Shown here one piece after another: positions 51,472 to 56,931 of a stretch of 56,931 bases of DNA. The translations under genes and the position numbers were made by a program. The stretch lies in assembly GCF_005771425.1 (NCBI RefSeq), contig NZ_VBTZ01000014.1:1-56931 (forward strand), written 5' to 3'. Each line of letters starts with the position of its first letter. The stretch's first letter is position 1. The DNA is from Methylocystis sp. B8 (GTDB taxonomy: Bacteria > Pseudomonadota > Alphaproteobacteria > Rhizobiales > Beijerinckiaceae). The notes beneath the pieces are model-generated. The model made no database searches. It was not told the DNA's origin and was given only the letters and a program-made list of their open reading frames with translations.

Positions 51472-51717
51472 CTAAAATGGTTTGAGCGGAGCATTCGGTT
51501 CAATGATCAGGGTCGCGCCGAATTGTTCGCGCAACTGACTTGCGCTTGCGGCAGGAAGGGTGACGACCAGCCTCGGCTGCCCGGCCTTGCCGGCGCGCTG
51601 GAGGATTGCGGCGCCCGGGACAGACTGCATCGCCTGTTCGAAAGCCGCTAAATCGCCTGCGCTCGCCGCGTTCCGCGGCGCCACCAGAAATTGATCGTTG
51701 CCGTTCGTTGCGCTCAT
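51472..51717 (-). CDS. Standalone I9-like prodomain/inhibitor-like protein
   Basis: The protein has 81 residues. Its order of strands, DQFLVAPRNAASAGDLAAFEQAM, RLVVTLPAASASQLREQFG and LIIEPNAPLKPF, mirrors the N-terminal region of the S8 protein next to it (TERFMIASRR, EILVAEMD, NVVVERDAFLR). Subtilisin prodomains fold the protease and inhibit it until removed; free-standing ones can act as inhibitors or chaperones. This is inferred from the pattern and neighbourhood, not from a database hit. There is no signal peptide. AGGATCG lies 6 nt before the ATG. The S8 gene follows after 61 nt. Confidence 0.7.
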   Translation of the reverse strand: MSATNGNDQFLVAPRNAASAGDLAAFEQAMQSVPGAAILQRAGKAGQPRLVVTLPAASASQLREQFGATLIIEPNAPLKPF

Positions 51718-51817
51718 GTCGCGATCCTGATCTTTTGTGGGCTCCCAGGCCGAACAATCGGCCCGGGAGCGGCAGCAAAGCATCCTTCACACGCCGCGTC
51801 GATTATGCGGCTCAACC

Positions 51818-53503
51818 TCATCCGTACATCGGCGCCTGCATCTGCGGCGCGTAGTAGACGGGTTGCGGGCCAGCTTCGAACGGCAGGAAGCGCTGAGCGA
51901 GTCCGCCCACCACATTGCCGATCGTCTGGCCGGCGCCGGCGTTGCCGAAGCGTCCGCCAATCCAGCCGCCAACGGGGCCGCCGATCGCGCCGAGCGCGTC
52001 GCCGATAATTCCCTGCGGCGCGAACACGGGCGCGGCCGCCTGCGGTGCGTAATAGACAGGCTGCTGCGGGCCGGCTTCGAACGGCAGGAAGCGCTGGGCG
52101 AGACCGCCCACCACATTGCCAACCGTCTGGCCGACGCCAGCGTTGCCGAAGCGTCCGCCGATCCAGTTGCCGACCCGGCCCCCGACTGCGCCGAGCGCAT
52201 CGCCGATGAAGCCCTGCGGAACGAAAACCGGCTCCGCCTCGAACGGCAGGAAACGCTGAGCAAGACCACCCACCGTGCCGCCGATCGTCTGGCCAAGGCC
52301 GGCGTTGCCGAAACGGCCGCCAATGAAGCCGCCAAGCGGGGCGCCAATCGCGCCAAGCGCGTCGCCGACAATCCCCTGCGGGGCGAACACAGGCGCGGCC
52401 GCCTGCGGCGCGTAGTAGACAGGCTGCTGCGGGCCGGCTTCGAACGGCAGGAAGCGCTGGGCAAGGCCGCCCACCACATTGCCGATCGTCTGGCCGGCGC
52501 TGGCGTTGCCGAAGCGACCGCCGATCCAGCCGCCGACAGGCCCGCCGATTGCCCCAAGCGCGTCGCCGACAATGCCCTGCGGGGCGAAAACCGGAGCCGC
52601 CTCGAACGGCAGGAAGCGCTGAGCGAGACCGCCCACCGTGCCGCCGATCGTCTGGCCAAGGCCGGCGTTGCCGAAACGGCCGCCGATGAAGCCGCCAAAC
52701 GGGGCGCCAATCGCGCCAAGCGCGTCGCCGACGATCCCCTGCGGCGCAAACACAGGCGCGGCTTCGAACGGCAGGAAGCGTTGGGCCAGTCCGCCCACCG
52801 TGTTGCCGATCGTCTGGCCGAGGCCGGCGTTGCCGAAGCGGCCGCCGATGAAGCCGCCAAGCGGGCCGCCGATCGCGCCAAGCGCGTCGCCCACGATCCC
52901 CTGCGGCGCGAAAACCGGAGCCGCCTCGAAGGGCAAAATATTCGCCCTTGTCTGAGGACCCCAATTATCGACGATGCCGATGGGCTGGCGCGCCCAGGGC
53001 GCACTGCCGAACAGGCTCTGCGGCGCGAACTGCGGCGCGGCCTCGAAGGGCAGCAAGCCGCCAAGAAAACCGCCGGCGACGCGGCCGATCTGCTGGCCGA
53101 TATTCTGGTTGCCCAGGGCGCGGCCAAGCGCGCCGCCGCCAAGACCTCCGAGCGCGTTGCCAAGCGCGCCGCCGATAATGCCCTGCGGCGCGAACTGCTG
53201 ATCGACGATAACGCCTTGCGGCGCGAATCCAGGCGCAGCCATCTGCGGGACATAATAGGTTCCAGCGTAAGCTTGCGGACCGGCCTCAAACGGCAGAAAA
53301 CCGCCGAGCACGCCGCCGGCGACGCTGCCGATCTGCCGACCGAGATTCTGATTGCCAAAGGCGCGGCCGAGCGCGCCGCCGCCTAATCCACCCAGCGCGC
53401 TGCCGAGCGCCCCGCCGATGATGCCTTGCGGCGCAAAGTTCTGATCGACAACGACGCCCATAGGCGCGACCGTAGGCGTTGCTCCATTGAAAGCGACTTG
53501 CAT
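51818..53503 (-). CDS. Glycine-zipper repeat protein with LPFEA-separated units
   Basis: The protein has 561 residues made almost entirely of repeats. Eight ~51-53-residue units begin with FAPQGI(I/V)G at residues 23, 104, 198, 252, 306, 373, 427 and 494. Each is a Gly-rich, GxxxG-type hydrophobic stretch (ALGAIGGPLGGFIGGRFG) and ends in LPFEA, which occurs nine times. Units 1-2 are a diverged type; 3-8 are near-identical. Tyr/Pro linkers (GPQQPVYYAPQAAAP) separate some. There is no signal peptide. GGGAGG lies 7 nt before ATG. It precedes the inhibitor-like and S8 protease genes, so it may be their substrate. Family unknown to me. Membrane or self-assembling behaviour is suggested by the GxxxG pattern. 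Confidence 0.85.
   Translation of the reverse strand: MQVAFNGATPTVAPMGVVVDQNFAPQGIIGGALGSALGGLGGGALGRAFGNQNLGRQIGSVAGGVLGGFLPFEAGPQAYAGTYYVPQMAAPGFAPQGVIVDQQFAPQGIIGGALGNALGGLGGGALGRALGNQNIGQQIGRVAGGFLGGLLPFEAAPQFAPQSLFGSAPWARQPIGIVDNWGPQTRANILPFEAAPVFAPQGIVGDALGAIGGPLGGFIGGRFGNAGLGQTIGNTVGGLAQRFLPFEAAPVFAPQGIVGDALGAIGAPFGGFIGGRFGNAGLGQTIGGTVGGLAQRFLPFEAAPVFAPQGIVGDALGAIGGPVGGWIGGRFGNASAGQTIGNVVGGLAQRFLPFEAGPQQPVYYAPQAAAPVFAPQGIVGDALGAIGAPLGGFIGGRFGNAGLGQTIGGTVGGLAQRFLPFEAEPVFVPQGFIGDALGAVGGRVGNWIGGRFGNAGVGQTVGNVVGGLAQRFLPFEAGPQQPVYYAPQAAAPVFAPQGIIGDALGAIGGPVGGWIGGRFGNAGAGQTIGNVVGGLAQRFLPFEAGPQPVYYAPQMQAPMYG
51840..53440. repeat. Tandem coding repeats (periods 162 and ~201 bp)
   Basis: The DNA repeats follow the protein units. 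Starts of successive units in the main array are 54, 54, 67, 54 and 67 codons apart. Blocks of over 100 bp are nearly identical between units 6 and 4, and between 5 and 8, which points to recent duplication or gene conversion. Confidence 0.85.
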
Positions 53504-53774
53504 ATCTCAACCTCCCAAAGGTCAAAGGAATCCGCGTCGCTCAAACGCCTGTCGCATTTGCTCATCGACGCATTGCAAACGATAGGCGCTTTGGGAAGCC
53601 GGACATATGGATCGTTGGGCACAGTTGAGGATACATGCGGGACGGACGGCTCAATCGCGTCTGCCCGCAAAATAAGCGAGATCGGCTGCATCCGTTCTCC
53701 TCGGCCGTCTGTAACAGATCAGCGGCTCGGCTCGCCAAGCGCCGCGTCGAATCTGTTTAGCTCGGGAGAACGCC

Positions 53775-54173
53775 ATGGCCGACAATTGCAGCTTTATCCG
53801 TTCGCTATACGCCGCCTTCGGCCGGGGCGACGTCAAGACGATACTCGACAATGTCGATCCGTCGATAGAATGGATCTCGAACGGCGACGCGAAGGCAATT
53901 CCTTGGGGCGGTCGCCGCAACGGCGTCGCAGGGACGGCTTACTTTTTCAAGTCGCTCTCCGAAAATCTGGACTTTGAGCTCTTCGAACCCCGCGATTTCT
54001 TCGATGCGGGCGACACGGTGATCGTCATCGGCCGCACGCGCGCGCGTCTCAAATCTAGCGGCGGCGTCTTCGACTGTGACTGGGCGCATGTCTTCACCGT
54101 GAAGAACGGCAAGCTTTCTCGCTTTCGCGAGTTTTATGACACCGCCGCCATCGTCAGCGCCATCGCGGCGTAA
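53775..54173 (+). CDS. SnoaL-like (NTF2-fold) protein
   Basis: The protein has 132 residues. It starts MADNCSFIRSLYAAFGRGDV and follows the SnoaL/polyketide-cyclase-like layout of small NTF2-fold proteins: ILDNVDPSIEWISNGDAK, GVAGTAYFFKSLSENLDFELFEP, FDCDWAHVFTVKNGKLSRFREFYDTAAI. No catalytic set can be named. It is preceded by GGGAG 8 nt before the ATG and ends 133 nt before the sigma factor start codon on the same strand. Confidence 0.85.
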   Translation: MADNCSFIRSLYAAFGRGDVKTILDNVDPSIEWISNGDAKAIPWGGRRNGVAGTAYFFKSLSENLDFELFEPRDFFDAGDTVIVIGRTRARLKSSGGVFDCDWAHVFTVKNGKLSRFREFYDTAAIVSAIAA

Positions 54174-54305
54174 GGCGCACCGACGTCGAGAGTTTCTCGA
54201 GTGAACAACGCTTCTCGCGCCTACAACCCCACGCTCCGTCTCGACGGAGGACCGCGCTTTGACTATATTTTCTTTCACGCGGCATGTGTGTGGCAGGAAG
54301 CGCGG

Positions 54306-54839
54306 GTGAGCGCGAAATCGTTTTCCAACGAAGCATTGTTGTTGCGCGTCGCAGCGGGAGATCGGACGGCTTTTCGCGATCTCTACGCGGCGACGTCGTC
54401 GCGGCTTTATGCGATTTGTCTCGCCTTGTTGAAAGACCGTGCGCGCGCCGAGGAGGCGATGCAGGAATCATTCGTGCGTATCTGGGAGCGCGCTAACGCC
54501 TATGACGAGGCGAAGGGCGCGGCGCTAGCATGGATGAGCGTCGTAACGCGCCGCATCGCGCTTAATGATCTGCGCCGTCGCGACGATGCGCACGATTCGC
54601 TCGACGGCGACGCGTTATTCGAAATCGCGGCCGATCTTCCCGAATACGATCCGATCGGCAAAGGCCGCCTGATGGAATGCCTCAACAAGCTCGAAGCCGA
54701 GCGTCGGAAGTGGGTGCTGCTCGCCTATGTCCACGGCTATTCGCATGAGGAGCTGGCGCGGCGTTTCGAGCGTCCGCTCGGCACGATGAAGTCGGCGTTG
54801 TTTCGCGGGCTGGCGGACCTCAGAAAGTGCATCTCATGA
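54306..54839 (+). CDS. ECF RNA polymerase sigma factor
   Basis: The protein has 177 residues. Region 2 reads LLLRVAAGDRTAFRDLYAATSSRLYAICLAL then AEEAMQESFVRIWERANAYD; region 4 reads LEAERRKWVLLAYVHGYSHEELARRFERPLGTMKSALFRGLADL, with the GTMKSALFRGL recognition helix. The frame opens at a GTG at 54201, but GTG 54306 with AGGAAG 6 nt upstream gives the normal ECF length. It overlaps the anti-sigma gene by 4 nt (ATGA), so both are made together. Stimulus unknown; singlet oxygen or oxidative stress would fit relatives of the RpoE-ChrR type. Confidence 0.92.
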   Translation: MSAKSFSNEALLLRVAAGDRTAFRDLYAATSSRLYAICLALLKDRARAEEAMQESFVRIWERANAYDEAKGAALAWMSVVTRRIALNDLRRRDDAHDSLDGDALFEIAADLPEYDPIGKGRLMECLNKLEAERRKWVLLAYVHGYSHEELARRFERPLGTMKSALFRGLADLRKCIS

Positions 54840-55375
54840 GCGACGACGACGACATCGACGCCGCGCTTTGGGCCGCCGGGGCTTTGACGGCGTCCGAACA
54901 CGCTATCGTCAAGGAGCGGCTTAAGCGCGATCCCGAGCTTGCAGCCAGAGCGCGCGAATGGGAAGAAGCGCTTGCGCCGCTTGCCGCCCTCGGGCCGCAT
55001 GTCGAGGCGCCATATGGCCTCTTGAAGAAGATCGAAGCACGTCTAGAGTCGCGTCTGCGCCTCGAAACCTTAAGCCGTATGCTACCCGTCGAATCCGACG
55101 ACTGGATAAGGTTTTCGCCAGGCGTACGGGTGAAGCTCCTGCACCAAGACGAGGAACTCCAGCGCAAGACGGTGCTTTTCGACATAGAGCCTGGCGCAGT
55201 CTACCCGGCGCACGCGCATGAGCAGGACGAGGAGATCTACGTGATCTCGGGCGACCTTACGATCGGCGACGAGGAATTGGGCCCAGGCGATCTCCATGTA
55301 TCGCCCAAGGGCAGCCGCCATCCGGCGACTATGACCCGCGTGGGCTGCCGCTGCATCGTCTCTATGGCGATGTGA
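54836..55375 (+). CDS. ChrR-like anti-sigma factor with cupin domain
   Basis: The protein has 179 residues. The N-terminal ~75 residues are an anti-sigma domain (IDAALWAAGALTASEHAIVKERL, then a coiled helix DPELAARAREWEEALAPLAAL). The C-terminal cupin of ChrR type is at ~105-170: VYPAHAHEQDEEIYVISGD, GPGDLHVSPKGSRHPATM. The N-domain lacks the H-x3-C-x2-C zinc motif that classic ChrR/ASD proteins use, resembling RskA-type N-termini instead. It should hold the sigma factor inactive until a signal acts. Start ATG 54836 overlaps the sigma stop; an earlier ATG (54827) is in frame. Confidence 0.88.
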   Translation: MSDDDDIDAALWAAGALTASEHAIVKERLKRDPELAARAREWEEALAPLAALGPHVEAPYGLLKKIEARLESRLRLETLSRMLPVESDDWIRFSPGVRVKLLHQDEELQRKTVLFDIEPGAVYPAHAHEQDEEIYVISGDLTIGDEELGPGDLHVSPKGSRHPATMTRVGCRCIVSMAM

Positions 55376-55519
55376 CGTCGCGCGGCGACCTTTCCCTAGA
55401 TCAACCCAACGCACGTCGATCGACGAGACTGCAAGAAAGCGCGGCGGTCTCCAATTGCGCATGGAGAGCGCCGCGCAAATGGGAATAGCCGTCAGATCCC
55501 GATCGGTTGCTCGGCACGC

Positions 55520-55852
55520 CTATTTCACCACATCGATCACGCCGACCATATTTGGATGCAACCGGCAGAAATACTCCGTTCTGCCGACAACGGTCATGCG
55601 TGCTGTGGCCGGCTTGCCTTTAGGAGTCGTCACGTCAAATGCGCCGTTGCGGGCTGTCGCCGTATGTTCGACGATATCCTTATTGGTCCACTCGACGATG
55701 TCGCCCAAATGCACGGTGACGGACGACGGAGCGAAATCGAGATCGTTGATCGAGATTCTGACACGCTCGCCGGCGGACGCGGAAACCGCGCCCGCCACTG
55801 CGAATGTGATCAAAAATCCCGCGCGGCGCGCGAAATCTTTCATCGCTGTCAC
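55520..55852 (-). CDS. Small blue-copper (cupredoxin) protein
   Basis: The protein has 110 residues. Signal peptide AGFLITFAVAGAVSASA, then a single cupredoxin domain with type 1 copper ligands: His in EHTATARN and Cys, His and Met in YFCRLHPNM, the amicyanin/plastocyanin pattern. It is periplasmic and should carry electrons. Its start codon overlaps the DUF4142 stop by 4 nt, so it is translationally coupled to that gene. No methylamine dehydrogenase genes are near, so the redox partner is unknown. Confidence 0.9.
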   Translation of the reverse strand: MTAMKDFARRAGFLITFAVAGAVSASAGERVRISINDLDFAPSSVTVHLGDIVEWTNKDIVEHTATARNGAFDVTTPKGKPATARMTVVGRTEYFCRLHPNMVGVIDVVK

Positions 55853-56412
55853 TCCGCACTCGCCGTCGATTTCCAGCTGCGCGACATCTTGGCGAGCTTC
55901 TGGACCATCTGTTCGGCGTGCTGCTGATGGCCTTGGAAGATTTTCAGGCCGACTCTGAGCAGGCCCTTGAGCTCCTGATTGGTCGCCGAGGGAATGAGCA
56001 GCTTGTCGACCGCATTGTTCACGAAAGAGTGATAGGCCACTTCGTTTTCGGCATAGGCGCGATCGAAGGCTGCGCCCGAGAGCCGCATGAGTTCAGCGCG
56101 CTTTTCCGCCGCCTGCTTGGCGAGCGTTTGGCTCGTTTCATTATCCTCAGGCGTCACGCCGAGCTTTTTGACGAGCGCCAGCGCCTTGTCGTTGACGGCC
56201 TTGTGGTCCTTCACCATTTCGGCGGCGAATTCGCGAACGGCTTTGGTCTTCGAACGCTGTAGCGCGATTTCGGCATAGCCGATGTCCACCGTTCCAGCCG
56301 TGTAGGCGATATGGGCGATCTGCGGATCGGTCGGCGTATCCCCGGCATTGGCGAATGGCGTCGCCGCGAGCAATAAGGCGGCTGTAGCTCCGGCAAGAAT
56401 TATCGTCTTCAT
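55849..56412 (-). CDS. Exported DUF4142 protein
   Basis: The protein has 187 residues. Signal peptide (TIILAGATAALLLAATPFANA), then an all-helical ferritin-like domain of DUF4142 type: FAAEMVKDHKAVNDKALALVKKLGVTPEDNETS, AAFDRAYAENEVAYHSFVNNAVDKLLIPSA, GLKIFQGHQQHAEQMVQKL. Conserved His/Glu of the helices could bind metal, but activity is unknown. GGAGGAGAG lies 4-5 nt before the ATG at 56412; the frame extends to 56430. It precedes the cupredoxin gene. Confidence 0.88.
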   Translation of the reverse strand: MKTIILAGATAALLLAATPFANAGDTPTDPQIAHIAYTAGTVDIGYAEIALQRSKTKAVREFAAEMVKDHKAVNDKALALVKKLGVTPEDNETSQTLAKQAAEKRAELMRLSGAAFDRAYAENEVAYHSFVNNAVDKLLIPSATNQELKGLLRVGLKIFQGHQQHAEQMVQKLAKMSRSWKSTASAE

Positions 56413-56711
56413 GGTCTCTCCTCCATTCAAGGGGCCGCGCTCATTTCGCGACCTGCAGCCAATACACAGACGAAAGGGCTTCGGTTGCAGCCTTGCTGAG
56501 AAAATTGAACCCCGGTTGCTGGCGCAGGCAATTTTTTCTGGCGCCGACGCGCCGCATCGCTAGCAACGCGCAGCGGCGGAGTTCCGCGCGCGCACGTTTT
56601 TCAAAACTTGAGGTGAAGCGAGGAAGGCGCAAAAACCTAGGCGTTCATCAAAGCTGAGCGCATTCTTGTCTGGGGCGCGCAAACCGCCGCCGAGACGCGC
56701 CCTCTTAGCAG

Positions 56712-56931
56712 TTAGTAAAGCGCGGCGTCGTCGAACAAATGCCAGAGTGATTTTTGCAGCTTGCGGCTGGTGATATGCGCGCCAGCGGCGCGACGCTCGA
56801 GAATGAGTTTCTTGTCGTGAAAATCTTCCATGCCGACACGATGCCCCACGCTGATCACCGTCGCGCCGGCTAGATCTTCATTGAACAGGCGCAGCATCGA
56901 AATTTGACTCTCTTCGTCAAGCGCCGACGTG
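56712..56931 (-). CDS. SbmA/BacA-like ABC transporter ATP-binding/permease protein, C-terminal end
   Basis: Partial: the gene runs off the right edge. The last ~72 residues include the D-loop SALDEESQISMLRLFNEDLAG-type block (SALDEESQ) and H-loop VISVGHRVGMEDFHDKK, ending LWHLFDDAALY. This is the end of a fused permease/ATPase of the SbmA/BacA or YddA type, which in rhizobia imports peptides and very-long-chain fatty acids. The permease part is missing, so the type is tentative. Confidence 0.7.
   Translation of the reverse strand, partial: TSALDEESQISMLRLFNEDLAGATVISVGHRVGMEDFHDKKLILERRAAGAHITSRKLQKSLWHLFDDAALY

Noticed and set aside
51737-53386. Very long opposite-strand and shifted frames across the repeat gene (523-549 codons)
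   Set aside because: They are by-products of GC-rich repeats; they are Arg/Ala-rich without a domain, while the 561-residue frame has regular repeats and a ribosome site.
51840-53440. CRISPR array
   Set aside because: The repeat periods are 162 and ~201 bp and lie in an open reading frame; there are no short direct repeats with unique spacers and no cas genes.

Overview
The window is a GC-rich chromosomal segment from an alphaproteobacterium, most likely of the order Hyphomicrobiales (Rhizobiales). Four things point there. The tRNA-His gene has the alphaproteobacterial form, with no encoded G-1, A73 and a G1:U72 pair. The small palindromic intergenic elements are of rhizobial type. A ChrR-like anti-sigma is paired with an ECF sigma factor, and the exopolysaccharide genes are of ExoP/ExoY/ExoV type. 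A methylotroph-like relative (Methylocystaceae/Beijerinckiaceae) is possible but not proven from the sequence. There is no plasmid, phage structural gene, transposase or CRISPR array.

Region 1 (1-16.5 kb) is an exopolysaccharide locus. A minus-strand block carries UDP-glucose dehydrogenase (partial), a pyruvyl transferase, a Wzx-type flippase, a GT25 glycosyltransferase, a hexapeptide acetyltransferase, a Wzc/ExoP-type tyrosine autokinase, a GT4 glycosyltransferase and the priming sugar transferase. Across a 467-bp divergent regulatory gap, the plus strand carries a Wza-type export lipoprotein, a Wzy-like polymerase and an exported beta-helix protein. Together these cover priming, assembly, decoration, polymerisation and export. 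A TylF-like methyltransferase and a VanZ-like protein follow.

Region 2 (16.9-34.9 kb) is a mosaic of small units: a LysR regulator divergent from an AhpD-like/DUF1348/PNPOx-like operon; tRNA-Phe; an S24-type repressor with a candidate operator; RidA; a MoeB-like protein; a GT4 plus metallophosphoesterase pair; a cupin-HTH regulator; bacterioferritin with its ferredoxin behind three tandem operator-like repeats; glycerol kinase; mutY; a DciA-like gene; tRNA-His; an HdeD-like protein; an aldo/keto reductase; and an MBL-fold hydrolase.

Region 3 (34.9-42.6 kb) holds a retropepsin-like protein and a three-gene operon: a lipoprotein solute-binding protein, a di-heme oxidoreductase and a TonB-dependent receptor. 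The operon is divergent from a ModE-type molybdate regulator across a very AT-rich, palindrome-rich gap. An HdeA-like protein and a tiny membrane protein follow. I infer an outer-membrane metal or oxyanion uptake system, possibly molybdate-controlled.

Region 4 (42.8-46.5 kb) is a cassette of SGNH hydrolase, SxtJ-like protein, DUF5989 and carbamoyltransferase. Region 5 (46.7-49.6 kb) has an isoaspartyl peptidase, a cupin and a LuxR-type regulator.

Region 6 (49.6-53.5 kb) is the most unusual part. It is a minus-strand trio of a glycine-zipper repeat protein (eight ~51-residue repeats separated by LPFEA motifs), a standalone 81-residue protein resembling a subtilisin prodomain, and an intact S8 subtilase. 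The repeat protein and the protease share a short motif. This looks like a substrate/inhibitor/protease module that I cannot match to a named system.

Region 7 (53.7-56.9 kb) has a SnoaL-like protein, an ECF sigma/anti-sigma pair, a cupredoxin plus DUF4142 pair and the end of an SbmA/BacA-like transporter.
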